Below the pieces are notes generated by a model. That model did not search any database and was not told where the DNA came from. It saw only the letters and a program-made list of their open reading frames with translations. DNA of 64,000 nucleotides. It comes from Aptenodytes patagonicus. Lineage: Eukaryota > Chordata > Aves > Sphenisciformes > Spheniscidae. The stretch spans positions 17,202,501-17,266,500 of the forward strand of contig NC_134963.1 of NCBI RefSeq assembly GCF_965638725.1, given 5' to 3'. This document shows, in pieces, positions 12,940 to 25,629 of this stretch; position 1 is the first letter of the stretch, and the number at the start of each line of letters is the position of its first letter. The position numbers and the translations under genes were made by a program.

Positions 12940-14250
12940 AAACGGGGGGGGGGGGGAGGGAAGCCCGGCCCGGCCCCTTGGGAGCCCCGAGTGTCCCCAG
13001 GGAGCACAAAGCCTGGCAGCTGCCCTTCCTCACGCTCCCGTCCAGCTCCTTCTGCCAGCTCCTCCCTGGAAAAGCAGGCACCGGCATCCTCAGACACCCA
13101 CCCCGGGGGCCGGGCCGGGAAGACCCCCGCCAGGGACAGCCCCGGGCGGTGCTGCCCAGAGCCCCCCCAGCCCCGCTGTCCTCCCGCGGCACCCACCCGC
13201 ACCCCAGCCCACCCCTTCTCCCCCGTGGGCTCGTCCCCGCGGCAGCTGCAGCGGCATCGCGCTGCTTTCCATCCCCAGCCTGCGGGGCAGGGCCGCACGA
13301 CTGGAGCCCGAGGGGTCCCGTCCTGCGGGCAGAGACCAGCGGAGACCTGCGAGGGAAACCGCCGCGCACATCGCACGGACGGGAGCAGCAGCAGCAGGAA
13401 AACGCTCCGGAGCTGCTCCACTCTCAGGGCAACCCCAGGCAACGCTCCACGCGTGGGACGTGCCGTCCCGAGAGCGGGGCTAGCCCAGACGCGGCTGGCT
13501 GACGAGCCCGGCGGCAGGCACAGGCTGGGCAGCAGCGCTGAGCACAAGGCAAAGCCTGCCGTGGGTGCAGCCGAGGGCTGGCGCAGCCTCCGTCCCGGCT
13601 GGCACCGTCCGCCTCCGGAGAGCGCCGGAATCACGAGAACCGGCTCAGTCCCGTCGCGCCGGTGACCTCGTCACCGGGGCAGTCGCTGCCAGACACACAG
13701 GGACCCCCGGGCCGCCCCCCGGCCCCTGGCAGCGTCCCTCTCCATCTGCCCACCCACCCCTGCCGTGGGCAGGAGGAGTCCGAGCCCGCGCTCCCCCGCC
13801 GGAGCGGAGCAGGACGAGGAGCTGCAGCGCCCGGGGCGCGGTGCCGAGGGGCCGGGTCCTGCCCACCATCACCTGCGGCTGGAGGAGCCGCGCCGCGCCC
13901 GCAGGCAGCGCTGCCCGCCCTGCCCGCCCATGCCGCTGCGCCCCACGCGGCTCGGCTCGGCTGAGCTCGGCTCGGCTGGGCTGGGCTGGGCTGGGCTGGG
14001 CTGGGCTGGGCTGGGCTCGGCTCGGCTCGGCTCGGCTGGGCTCGGCTCGGCTCGGCTCGGCTGAGCTCTGCTCTGCTCCGATCCGCTCGGCTCGGCTCGG
14101 CTGGGCTGGGCTGGGCTGGGCTGGGCTCGGTTCGGCTCGGCTCGGCTCGGCTGGGCTGGGCTGGGCTGGGCTGGGCTCGGCTCGGCTCGGCTCGGCTCAG
14201 TGCCGGAGTCCCCGCCAAGGCGAACCGGTCAAGATGCTGACCGAGCAGGA
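12940..14250. promoter_or_regulatory. Second CpG island without an assigned gene
   Basis: High-GC, CpG-rich segment beginning with a run of about thirteen G (12945-12957) and ending in the GGCTC/GGCTG array. By synteny with mammals, a divergent neighbour of PLA2G3 (RNF185) would start in this area and run leftwards, but no coding exon of it was found. Confidence 0.45.
13949..14199. repeat. Pentamer array (GGCTC/GGCTG)n
   Basis: About 50 pentamers of GGCTC, GGCTG and AGCTC in block order (runs of GGCTG alternate with runs of GGCTC). It is the reverse-complement family of the array at 7405-7560. Confidence 0.93.
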
Positions 14251-17200
14251 GGTCTCCATAGGCGGGTCCCTGCGAAGCTCAGCCCAATCCTCCTCGTTGG
14301 GCAGCAGCTGGCAGGACAAAGAAGCCCTGATGGGCGCAGGATAGAGACACGGCGATAACGACCTGCCCTTCCCGGGAAAGAGGAGACAGCAACGGCTGTG
14401 CCGGGAGTGATGTCCCACGCCCACCCGTGCATCTGCACCGAACAGGGTGGAAAAGGTACCTGCCTGCCGACGCCAAATGCGCTCCCCCGCAGGAGCTCCC
14501 CGGACCTTGCTCAGGGAACAGCCGATTGTCAGTTCTGGGGTCAGGAAGGAGTTTTTTTCCCTGGGCAGATTGGCACAGGTCCCCGGGGTTTTTTTGCCTT
14601 CCTGTGCAGCGTTGAGCACGGCCCCTTGCCAGGGCTCCTCGGGGCCATTTCTGGCCAGGGATTCCCTGCTGTTGCAGGACCAGGAGTCCAGCTGTGCCCT
14701 CCATCCCGCCGCCTCTCTGACCCTGTGCCAGGTTGGCAGGGGAACCTCGAGGACTTCCACGCATTAGGTCACCTGGGGGGTCTTCTGCTCTCTGCAAAAC
14801 CTGGCCTGCTTGGAAAGGCTGCAGGCGTTTTGCTCCATCAGGAAGGAGCTGCCACTTGCCGCCCAGCCGTGCATGTAATAAAAGCGGAGCGTTGGTCTCC
14901 TCTGCCAGAGTTGTTGTTTCTGCTCTCAGACACCACCCTCAGCTGAGGACTTGGTGCATTGTCACTAATTAAAATGTGAGTGAAATAGGAGCTATGCCTT
15001 CTCACAACTTCTCCATCTTTGAGTAATCAGGGTGGTGTTTGTGCGATAGAAATTAGGAAGCCCACGCCAGTACGTAACCCTGACTTACATCTATGTAGGA
15101 TGGAGGTGTGCTGCAATGCTCGTGGGGCTCCTCCTGGGTTTTTATTTGTGCTTTCCAAGTAAAATAGCCAGCTCCGCTTTGACCATGGTGTGAATCCAAA
15201 AGAGACTAATGAAAATCAGACCTTGTTCCTGCCTGCCCAGAGAACCTCTGGCACAGGGCGCAGAAGAGGTGACTGTTGGCCCCAGAGGGTGGGAGGTTAC
15301 AGGGTGACTGTGCATGTGGTGTGGCCACAGTGGTAAAGGCAGTCCCAAGGCTTGAGAGCTTGTGACGCTGCCCTGGCCCTCCAAGTTGACTGACATGAAC
15401 ACGAGGATGAATTAAAGCAACGTTGGAGGTGCTGTGAGTATCCAAAATAAAAACAAGCCACCTTCTGACCAGCAGTTGCCCATTCTTCAGGGGTACTCCA
15501 ATAGCAGATTTCTGGAAAAGCAGCTGGATTTGCTAATTAACTCGGTGGTTTTCTAGGCCAGGTTCACTCCCTATCCATGGGCTCCCTCTGCTGCTCACGA
15601 AACTTTGGTGCTATTGCAGAGTCACCATCCCTGGCGGTGGCACAGGCACAGGACACCGTCTTTTGGCCAGGGACAAGGAAGCTCCTGAGTCCCGGTCCCC
15701 TTCGCTCAATCCCTTGTGTCGGCAACGTCGCCCAGTCTCCAGGCCCCGGGGCTCGCTCCATGAATTGCTGCTCTGTGTTACTGCCCTGCTCTGTCACTAC
15801 TGACACCCTTTAACAGCCTTGGACACAGCTGGCCTCATCCTGCTGCTGGTAAACATCTGCAGCTTCTCTGGAGGCTCCATGGTGTGGCTGTTTCTCAGGC
15901 TTGCCCTCTGTAGAAATTGCTGTAGAAATTGTGTCTGTGTGTCTCTGCCTTGTTTTTGACTGGACCTACAAATGGGAATCGCAACAACCACTTCATTGGA
16001 CTGAGCCAGGAGAAGCCCAGGGTCTGGTTGCACCAGACTCAGCTCTAGCAGGAAGGAGAAATCCCTGGCGCCCAAGGCCAACCGAATTTGGCTACTTCCT
16101 TTACCAAAACCGGAGAAACTGGCTTTATCGGGAGATGTGTGAGGTTCAAGGAACAAGCTTTTAGGCTTGTTCTGCACTCACTACCCCCTTGCTGAGCTGT
16201 ATGACGATGTTGACGTGACACAGATGGCTGCGGTCCAGGGCAGAGAGGCTTCAGTCCTGCCAGCAGAAAGACCCCACGGGGCTGGCTGCATGGCTGGCCC
16301 CGACGCTGCCCACGCTGGGAGTAATGCAGACATACATGCTGTGACCTGTTAGCCTTATTCTGCAGTTTAATGATTCACCTAGCACAATACAACACTTCCT
16401 GCTGTAGGCACCCAAACCTCCCCATCAATTGTAGAAGCTCAGTCAGATCCAACATACACATTAAGCAAACCTGAATCATGTGGGAATTTTTTCTCTTGTC
16501 AAGCTGCTTTGGTCCATCTCATTTCCAAAGAGATGAAAATACCAGCACACAGTTTACCTTGGACACCAAAAGAAAGGAGACTGTGCTTTCCAGAAATGCC
16601 CCAACCCCGTGACCTTTTCTGCTCTCCAGCTTGCCAGCCCACATGATGTCTGCCAAGCCTCGACACATGCTGACAAGTGGGTCCCTGCTTCTGAGCTGCT
16701 GCTCCTCATGCTGTTGGTCAACCCAGGTCCTGCTGACTCATCACTTACCCGACCTTCACCTGGAAGTGCAGTGATATGAATCAGCCAGGTACCAGCTCCT
16801 CCTTGCAGAGCTGCTTCTTTCTAGGTAGTTCCCATAATTTAAAGGAAGTTGTTCACCAGGGCAGTAAAACCAGGCACCTCCCAAGTACACAATGGCACTG
16901 AGAATTGCCATGGGGCTAAGGAAAAGCAGAAAATGGTGGGAATTTCCTCCTAGCATCAGGATCTGACCTCTTACAAGGATCCTGTGTGTCTTGAGGAGGT
17001 TTTGGGGTAGTTTTCATCTTCATTTTTCTTATGTCTTGGGGCTTTCTGTATTTTCTTATAGGCATGGCTGTTTAACAGAGACCATGGTTGGTTATTGCTG
17101 GAAGCCACTCCAGAAGCCCGGCATACCGCCTAAACCGTCTAGTCCCCGGCTCAAGCAGGGTCACCTAGACCAGGCTGCCCAGGACCTTCAGGGTGCTCCC

Positions 17201-20200
17201 TGACCCTTGGAAAAGGCCTTGAGAAGGTTGCACTCCCAGCTGGGGACCCGGGGCAGGAGAGGACTCCTGTGAGCCGCAGGATCCACAGATGACCATGGAG
17301 CCTGATCTGACTCCCCACCATCTCCGCAGCCAAGACTTGCACTGGAAGTAGCTGATGGAGCCAGCCCAGCTTCTGCACTGAGAGTCTGGCAGTTGCAAGA
17401 GAGAAGATAATTCCCCCTTTTTAATCCCTTCCCCCATAAACCTATATTAGAAGATATATTCTACAGGGATGGTCCTTTCCTTAAGGGGCTCCGGGTGCAT
17501 GCCGCATCCCGACCCCAGCGCAGCCTCCCCAGGGCCTGGGGCCAGGCACGTGGGCCTGGCTGTGTAGGCAGAGCATGCCCTGCCTGTCCTTGCCCAGGGT
17601 GGGCTGACCACCCATGGACACCAGTGCAATCCCAGCCTGAAACAGTGCTCTACCCTAGAGCCAGGGCTGCAGGGCACGGGCAAGTCGAGCCCACCACCCA
17701 GCCTCTGGTCCCAGGTGGCAGCCGGGGAGCGGACAGATGCCACAAAAGCAGCAGAAGAGCCTGACTCCCACCACATCCCAGTGCCACCAGCTGATGGAAA
17801 GACTGAGCTCTGCTCCTGCCAGCCCAACCACCCCAATCTAGCGGACTGGGATGGAGGCACTGGGGGCACTCCTGGCTGCTGTGTGCTGAGGGTGCCCACA
17901 AAAGCATGACAGAGTAGCCCCGGCATGGAGTCTTGGTGCAGAAGGAGGGAAGCCAGGTGGGACAAAGATGTGACATGGAGCCACGGCTCGACCCAGGCTG
18001 TCCTAGGCAGAGGTGGGTGATGGACGTGGTGGCACCCAGGTGGAGGCCGCGGCGGCTGCCAGCTGGGGAGTGCCAACCCACCATTGTACCGGTAGGGGAT
18101 GGAGGGACTTGTGGGTGCATGGCAGAGTCCACAGCAGCCTCAAGAGTCTCCCCTGGGTCTGCCAGCTGGTTGAAGTTATAACCTCAGCTCAGGTGTGAAA
18201 TAACTGCATCATCCCTTTGCTTGCTCCAACTCTTGTTTCGGTTTCTAACCTTTGCAAGAGATTTGCTCACATAAAGAAGTTGTTTCTTTGCTCTGCCCTC
18301 CATGTCCAGAGCCGTGGATGCCCTGGATGCCCTATTGAACAGGATGGACACGTGGTCATTCTTTCTTCTTCTTTTTATCCCCACAAAGTTGTAAGTTCCA
18401 GCTTAGAGCAGTGGAAAGCAGAAAGGCTCATATCCCGTACTGCAGCAATTCCTTATGCAATACCACCGTGGATGCCCCACATGAAGGGCAGTGTCCCGTG
18501 CCGGTCCTTGAGGCACTCAGCGTTTACATGCAGGACCTGGCTGGGGTCACCGGGGGCTCTGCAGAGCCAGCTCCCCTCCCTGCTTGCACTGCAAAAAGCT
18601 CAGGCTCCTCTTGCTCTGCCCCGGGCAGGGTAACAGGCCCTTCTCCAGAGAGGGGAGAGCCATGCCCGCCATCCACTGGTGCCTCTCCTGTGGAGACACA
18701 AGCAGGACGCAGCCGGCAGCACGCACAGTACACACGTTCGCATGCCTGCATGCCTGCAGGGAGCCAGCGCTGCCGGCTGGCTGGGGCGAAGGGCAAGGTT
18801 GGACATGGGGGCAGCTGGGGATGTGTCAGCTCTGGGACATGGACGAGGCCCCAGGTCTGGCAGTTACCTGCACAGTCCAGACATCCAGCCTCTGCCTGCA
18901 GGACATCCCCATAGGAGGCATCACCCCGATGCCCATGCTGGCCTGGGGGTTCAAAGGGAGAAGGAATGAGCCCTGCCACGACCTAAAGTTCAGGGCAGAT
19001 AATGTCCCACTTCTCCTCCCCTCCTCCAGCCCAAGGAAGCCCAGCTCTAGCCTCGACCAGCTCGGTAGCCTCCACCGGCCTCTCTCCAGTATGTGATGTC
19101 TTTCTTCTACTGGGGAGCCCCAAATGGGACACGGCATGCAGAGCAGGGGGGGAGAATTGCTTCACCAGCCTATCCCTGCACTCCTGCTGACCCAGCCCAG
19201 GACCTGCTGGCAACCCTCACCACGTGGGACCGTGGCTGTTGGCATCTCTGCCAGAGCCCAGTTGCCCCCCTGTTGCAGGCTCAGTGGTGCCCCGACCGCT
19301 GCAGCAGCACAGGCAGCGCAGGCAGAGTGAGCCCTTGGCGTCTCAGCCCCGCGCCGGCCTTGCCTGCAACCTTGAGCCACGTCAGCGGAGCCGGGCACAG
19401 TGCTGTGCAGTGCTGCCCATCGGGGCAGGCAGCCCAGGGCTCAGCCCCGCGCCCTGGCTGGCCAGACCCCAGCCTCACCCCTGCAGCTGGCAGCAGCGCA
19501 GCAGTAGCCTGGTTAGACAGCGGGTTGCTCTGCAACGCGGGGCCAGCCATGTCCCCCCCACCAGCTGTTTGGAGGGTGAAGGCCAGAGCACCGGGTGTCC
19601 CTCCTTATCCCCTGTTATCTTCCAGACAAACCCAAACTGGGTCCTGAGTCCCTGATGCACTCACACACTTGGCAGCCAAGGCTGCACCGTGCTGCCGGCA
19701 TGGGCCTCTCCCCATGGGGCCCCCGCGGGGCTGCAAGCAGAGCCCTGGCATGGGACGGCCCCGGGTGCACTGGGGGTGCAAGGGCACAGGCCGGGCATGG
19801 GGCAGCAGGGGACAGGAGCGCAGTGCAATGTGGCAGAGCCTGCAGCAGGAGGGCTGTGTTGTTCCCGGTGGGGTGGCTGAAGGCTGGTTCTCCCGGGGCT
19901 GCGGTAGCCCCTAGCAGAGCCCTTTCCCAGCGCCGGGATGCCAGTCCCCATCCCACTTGGTGAACACAGCTTCCAGGGTGGAAATGTCCTTCCACGGGAC
20001 AGGAGCCATGCGAGCCTAGACGTGGCCCCGCCAGGTGACACAGCAGCTGGGAGACCTTTGCGACACCTCAGGCGATGTCATGGGTGGCGCATGGCAGCCA
20101 TATCACAACTGCAGAGTGGACTCTGCACTGTCTGTGGCGTTGGCTTCTGTCCACGCTGTTAGGGAAATCCTGATAAGGTGAGATAAGGCTCTGCTGCCGA

Positions 20201-20936
20201 ACCCTGTCTGCCAGCCCCCGGCTGCCCTGCGGCGCTGCCAGGCGCATGGGGCTCTGCAAACCATCCCCCCCCCCCCAATCCCCCGGCATGCAGAACCCCA
20301 GCAGGGCAGAGCATCATCCCAGGCAACTGAATAAACCCCAGGCTGGCTCTGGAAGCACAAGCTGCACTGGAGGAATCACGGTGGCTCTTTCTGCTTCCTT
20401 GTGTCCCTTTCCAGCCCCCCCCCAGCTCCACCTTGGCAGAGAGAGGTGAAGCTGGACCCCAGTGGGCCACTTCTCCAGGGCAGGGCCAGCATCCCTCTGG
20501 GATGCAGCAGCGATGCAGCGGGATGGGGGTTCCCAGACCCATCGGCCACCCTGAGCCACATTCTCCTAGGGCACTGGGGCCCTAATGTGGGGTGGGGGGG
20601 GTGAGCACTGCCCCGCAGCCCAGCCATGCTCCCAGGGTATTTTCAGGGGAGAGAGATCCCGATTCCCAGGTAGGAAATGTACCAGCACAGGCTGGGCCAT
20701 CATCTGGAAGGCAGCTCTGCGGGGATGGACCTTGGGATCCCACTGGGCACCGTCTGAGCAGGAGCCAGGGATGTGTCCTCACGGCAGAGGCCACCAGCGG
20801 CCCAAGCTGCACTGGGCAGAGCGCTGCCAGCAGAGCAGGGGAGGGGAGCACCAGGGGGACCGCGTCACTGTGTCCTCTCCAGCCTGGGCTCACCCGGGCA
20901 AGGCACGGACTTGCTGGGGCAAGTCTAGCAAGGGCC
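14250..20936. other. Intergenic stretch without recognised genes
   Basis: Unique GC-moderate sequence between the second CpG island and the CR1 fragment. It includes an isolated AATAAA (14877-14882). The long frames, for example 18076-17447 on the minus strand, are low-complexity and lack splice or family support. Confidence 0.5.
17095..17215 (-). mobile_element. Possible eroded CR1 fragment
   Basis: CCGGCTCAAGCAGGGTCACC and CCAGGCTGCCCAGGACC resemble the antisense of the CR1 3' region. Divergence is high and ends are unclear. Confidence 0.4.
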
Positions 20937-21320
20937 CATGATGGTGGTGAAAGGACTGGAGCATCTGTCCTATGAGGAGAGGCTGTGAGAGCTGGGTCTG
21001 CTCAGCCTGGAGCAGAGGAAGTTTAGGGGGAACCTATTAATATATAGAAATACCTGCAGGGAGGGTGCAAAGAGGACAGACCCTGGCTCTTCGCAGTGGT
21101 GCCCAGCGACAGGACAAGGTGCAATGGGCACAGACTGGAACACAGGAGGTTCCCTTTGGACATCGGGAAACAATTTTGTACTGTGAAGGTCAAGCACTAG
21201 CACAGGGTGCCCAGGCAGGCTGCAGAGTCTCCAACCTTGGAGATACTCAACACCCGACCAGACGCGGTCCTGGACCACGAGGCAGCTTCAGCAGGGGTTG
21301 GGCAGGACGATGGCTCCATG
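20937..21320 (+). mobile_element. CR1 LINE 3' fragment
   Basis: Matches the distal ORF2/3' UTR: CTGGAGCATCTGTCCTATGA, GAGCTGGGTCTGCTCAGCCT, GGTGCAATGGGCACAGACTG, and TTGGAGATACTCAACACCCG. The terminal octamer repeat is missing. It lies about 700 bp upstream of PLA2G3. Confidence 0.88.
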
Positions 21321-21409
21321 ACCCGTACCGTACACAGCCTCCATGTGCACACACATGCCTACACCCCATGCAGGTGCGTGCACATGGTTGGGCATGCACG
21401 GGACACGGG

Positions 21410-21520
21410 CACCTGCACGCACACACACACACAGGGGTACACGCATGTGTGCCCAAGGTGGGTGTGCAGACACCCGCACACACCTGCATGCACACCCCTA
21501 CCCAGAAACACGCACGTGCC
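21410..21520. repeat. Imperfect CA-rich repeat
   Basis: ACACACACACACAGG and related CACACCTGCATGCACAC stretches between the CR1 fragment and the G-rich array upstream of PLA2G3. Confidence 0.7.
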
Positions 21521-21579
21521 CTTGTGGCCCCCCGGGGGTTCTGCACTGGCACGGGGCTGGGGCTGCCCCACAGAGCAGC

Positions 21580-21890
21580 ACCTGGCGGGGGGTGCCCGTC
21601 CCGGGGCTGTCCAGGTGGGGGGTGCCCAGGGAGGGAGTGCGTGGGCAGAGGGTGCATGGGACGGGGTGCCCGCCACAGGGGGTGAACGGGCAAGGGGTGC
21701 CCGCGATAGGGGGGTGCCCAGGACGGGGGGTGCACGGGACGGGGGGTGCGCGGGCGGGGGGGAGTCTGACACGGGGGTGCACGGGAGGGGGGGGTGTCCG
21801 GGCGGGGGGGGGGGGGTGCACGGGCGGAGTTGCCGAGGCGAGGGGTGCACAGTCAGGCTGCACGGGAGGGGGGTGCCCGGGCGCGGGGTA
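21580..21890. repeat. G-rich minisatellite upstream of PLA2G3
   Basis: About seventeen irregular units of GGGGGGTGCACGGGACGG type, about 18 bp each, ending about 150 bp before the PLA2G3 start codon. Multiple runs of four or more G on one strand make G-quadruplex formation likely. Confidence 0.85.
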
Positions 21891-22038
21891 CCGGCCGCAT
21901 CCCGCCGCCCTCGCCCGCCTTCCCCGGGGCGGGGCGGGGCGGGGCCGGCGCGGCGCGGCCCAATCAGGACGGGGTCCGCCGCCGGCGCGGGCTTAAAGGC
22001 GGGCGCGGGGTGCGGGGGCGGGCGCGCGGCGCCGCGGG

Positions 22039-24525
22039 ATGTGGGCGCGCGCGCTGCTGGCCTGCGCGGCGGTGTGCGCGTGCGCGCGCGCCTGGCCCGG
22101 CGGTGCCGTGTGCGCGCGGCGGGCGGCGGGCGCGGGCGGCGCGCGCTACGTGGCCTTCCTGAGCCCCGGCCCCGGCCCGGCCGCGCTGGTGGAGAGCGCC
22201 TGGGCCGGGCGCGGCCGCCCCCGCGCCTGCTGGGCGCGCCGCGACCCGCGCCTGGTCCGCGCCTTCCGCGCCGCCTGCGCCCGCCGCCCGCCCGCCGCCC
22301 CCGGTGCCGCGCTGCGGCGGGACCTGGCCGCGCTCTGGCGGCGCCGCGCCGCCTGCGCCGACCCCGCGCCGCCGGGAGGGCGCCGCCGCCGCCGGCGGGG
22401 CTGGACGCTGCCGGGCACGCTGTGGTGCGGCGCCGGCGACTCGGCGGGGAACGCCAGCGAGCTGGGTACGGGGGCGGGCGGGGGCGGCGGGCGGGCACGG
22501 CCCGTCCTCCCGGCGGGGCCGTGCTCACCGGCGCTGCCCGCAGGTCTCTTCCGCGGCCCCGACCGGTGCTGCCGGGAGCACGACCGGTGCTCGGCGCAGA
22601 TCGCGGCGCTGCAGTTCAACTACGGCATCCGCAACTACCGCCTGCACACCGTCTCCCACTGCGACTGCGACGCCAGGTGCGCCGGGGGGCCGCGTCGGGT
22701 GGGGGGGGGACGCGCCGGGGGGCCGCCGGGCCGCTCACCGCCCCCGCCTGCCCCGCAGGTTCCGGCAGTGCCTGCTGGCCCTCAACGACACCATCTCCAA
22801 CATCATCGGCGTCACCTTCTTCAACCTGCTGGAGGTGCCGTGCTTCGTGCTGGAGGAGGGCAAGGAGTGCGTCCAGTGGCACTGGTGGGGAGGGTGAGTG
22901 CCCCGGGGGGTGCCCCCTGCCTGGGCCCGCTGCTGCAGCCCTGCAGCTGGGTGCATCCGCTGCTGCAGCCCTGCAGCTGGGTGCATCTGCTGCTGTGGCC
23001 CCGAGCGTGCCCTGCCTGACTGCCTCACCGGCTGCAGAGGGGCACAGCTTGGCCGTGGCAGGGCTGGTGTGCGGGGCCTCATGGCATGTGGTGTCCCCAG
23101 GTGTGAGCGTTACGGTGTAGTACCCCTGGCCAGGATGGTGCAGCAGAGTCAGTACCACTACAGCCTGCCCGCGGAGGAGATGGGCAGCCCTGCTGTGCAG
23201 CCCCCGGGCAAGGGAAGGAAGTCCTCTAGAGCAGGGCGCAAGCGGCTCCGACAGGGACGGGGGCAAAACCCTGGGCTCCGCCAGGCACGGAGACCTGTGA
23301 CAGCCCAGCAGCCATGGGGCCCAGGTACCTTGTCCCCTGCATCTGCCAGGGACAAGGCTGAGCCCACAGCCAGGCACGCAGCAGCACAGCGGGGGCTGGA
23401 GCCTGGCCCCCCAACAGCAATGACCATGTTGGAACAGGACCTTGCTGGAGGAAGGCGAGCGCCGGGAGGAGCACAGCAAGGGGCTGGGGGCTCAGCACAC
23501 CCTGCCTGCACGGCCCGCCCTGAGGATGGCAGCATCAGATCCAGCCCGGCAGCAGAGCGGTGCAGAGCTACCCCTGTGCCTGCTGTGGAGGGGCGCAGGC
23601 AGCAGGGTGAGTGGGTGCTGGGGGCAGAGCATGCGCCACAGCTGGGGTGTCCCAAGGCCTCAGCTCGTTGGGGTCATGTGCTGGGGGTGCCGCTAACTGC
23701 CCCGCTGCCCTCAGGCCTGGGCAGGGTGTGCAGGTGCTACAAGCACCTGGATAAATGCGAACACCAGATCGCACCCCACGAGGTGAAGTACCAGCTGCAC
23801 AACGTGGACACCCGGACGCTCTTCCACTGCAACTGCACTCGCAGGTGCGTGTCCAGGAGGAAAAGGCAGGGCTTTTCCCACCATCACAGGGCACCGTGTG
23901 CAGGTAGTTTGGGGTCAGACGAGGTGGGTGCTGACTGCTGCCCTCTTGTGCCCACAGGCTGGCGCGGTTCCTGCGCAGGGCAGGGGACCTCAATGACATG
24001 GAGGTGGCTGTCCTGGCCGACCGCATCAGCACGGACTGCTTTGTTCTGCAGCCACCCACTGACTGCAGCCTGGGCGAGGGGCTGCAGCACAAGTAAGTGC
24101 AGAGGGTCAAAGGAATGTGGCCTGTGTGGGGCTTCCTACCCTGCATGGGCAGGAGGGATGCCCTGGTGGGGCTGGGTGCTGTCCTGCAGGCTGGGCATGA
24201 AGCTGGCATTGCAAGCGTTATCCCCTGCTCTGCTGTGCCATGGGCAAGGCTGGGGTGGAAAGCAATGGATGTCAGTGCTGCAGCGGTACACTGATGCTCA
24301 CAGCTTTGTTTCTCCGGCAGCTGTATCACAGCGATCCGGGCTGTTCTAGTACCTGCACAGCATCTCAGAAAGACCCTGAGGCGCTGGGGTCCTCCGCACG
24401 TCATCTCCAAGGCTGAGCATCCAGCCTGGAAGACACAGGACAGTGGTGGCACCCTCTATGAGCGATGCCTGCGGCTGGCCTTGGAGCAGAAGCCAGGTGC
24501 TCAGCACCACGTGGTGCCCCGATGA
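22039..24525 (+). CDS. PLA2G3: Group III secreted phospholipase A2 (7 exons)
   Basis: Calcium-dependent secreted enzyme that hydrolyses the sn-2 acyl bond of phospholipids. Exons: 22039-22465, 22544-22676, 22759-22893, 23101-23606, 23715-23844, 23958-24092, 24321-24525. All have GT/AG borders and consistent phase, giving 556 residues (human is about 509). An Ala/Cys-rich signal peptide opens the protein. The bee-venom-type PLA2 domain begins near residue 122 ([10 protein letters not shown], the calcium loop) and contains the catalytic CCREHDRC with His155-Asp156, followed by HCDCD and later conserved cysteines. Exon 4 encodes a long basic, low-complexity linker, which explains most of the extra length. 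The C-terminal Cys-rich part ([33 protein letters not shown]) is typical of the family's C-terminal domain. The start is the first ATG of a GC-rich first exon. The gene is convergent with INPP5J. Confidence 0.93.
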
Positions 24526-25084
24526 TGTCTAAGAAACACTGCCTCGCATGGGGAGGAAGACATGCTGTGCAGCAGCCACGGAGTGGAGCTGCGTGATTTC
24601 TGGTCCTTGAGACAAAGGATGGCACTGAGCATGGCTGCTGGCATGAGTGCATGGAGCTGGGGGGCCACAGCTGGAGCGGAGGCAGGCAGAGGGACTGAGA
24701 AGCCTCTCAAGGAGCTGTGGCTGCAGGGTGGGGGGGTGGCTGTGGCTGCCATCTGTGAGCATCAAAGCAAAGGGAAAGGAGTAAGAGGGCTTGGGAAAGG
24801 GGAAACCCATCATCTTCCTTCCCTGTTGTGCCCTGGGGTAGGGGGGATGCTCTGGGCATTGGATCCCCCAGGCAGGGGGGATGGCAGGGCCTCCCACCCT
24901 GGATTTGTGCCCCTTCAGCTGGGGGGGGCCTGGGCAGTGCGGTATGATCCTGTTGCCCCCTGCTTCCCCAGGCAGGGTGCAGGGAGGGCTGGGCTCTGTG
25001 CTGGCTCCCAGCCCTGGAGGGGCAGGGGGCAGCAGCCAGGAGCAGGGGCAGGGCTCTGTCCATCCCTGTGTGCAGCAGAAGATA

Positions 25085-25090
25085 AATAAA
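25085..25090 (+). terminator. PLA2G3: Poly(A) signal AATAAA of PLA2G3
   Basis: Canonical AATAAA about 560 bases after the PLA2G3 stop, followed within 25 bases by the GT-rich stretch GGGTGGTCTGAGCATGGTGT. It is the first canonical hexamer on this strand after the stop. A second AATAAA (25551-25556) lies inside the INPP5J 3' UTR and is less likely to be used. Confidence 0.7.
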
Positions 25091-25198
25091 GGGTGGTCTG
25101 AGCATGGTGTGTGGCCTCCTGCTGTGGCCCCCACCCCAGGGGCTGATCCTGCCCCCCCCCTGCAGTAAGCACAGTGCAAGCTGGGGTGGGCAGGATGG

Positions 25199-25204
25199 TT
25201 TATT
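25199..25204 (-). terminator. INPP5J: Poly(A) signal (TTTATT on +) of INPP5J
   Basis: The reverse complement reads AATAAA, about 430 bases beyond the INPP5J stop. It lies only about 110 bp from the PLA2G3 signal on the opposite strand, so the two 3' ends would be separated by a very short gap. Confidence 0.65.
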
Positions 25205-25629
25205 TTGTCGCTTGCACTACGTCCAAGGCTGAGGCACAGTGGTAGCAGCAGGGAAGGAGCAAGCTTCGATCTCAGGGGTACCCTGGGGTTGTCCTCGCTC
25301 TATGCCCATCCCCGCCAGAGCCCTGCCCTGGCCTCCTGTCCCACCTCAGGTGCGGGACCAGCACTCCTCCCATAGGACTGAAGAGTCTTGCACTTTGAAT
25401 TTCGTGAGGAGCTCCCCCCACCATGACACTAGACGAGTCTTGCCCTCCCCTGTGCCACCTCCCAGCCCTGCCAGGGCAGCAGCTCAGGCTGGGGGGAGCA
25501 GGGGGAGGCCCCTAGCTGCCAGGCACACAACAGGGGTGAGGAGTCACTGCAATAAATAAGGGAGTGGGGTGTCTCAGCAGGAAAGTGGCAGAGGAAAGCA
25601 CATAGCAAGCGAGCTACAGGGAGGAGGGA

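Noticed and set aside
1-21000. RNF185 or LIMK2 coding exons expected by synteny
   Set aside because: No RING-finger (CNICLD, CGHLFCWPCL) or LIM/kinase sequence appears in any frame; at most a non-coding first exon could be here.
21207-23120. 637-codon open frame on the plus strand over the PLA2G3 promoter and first exons
   Set aside because: It is in a different frame from PLA2G3, runs through G-rich repeats and introns, and has periodic Arg/Gly/Pro composition; an artefact of high GC.
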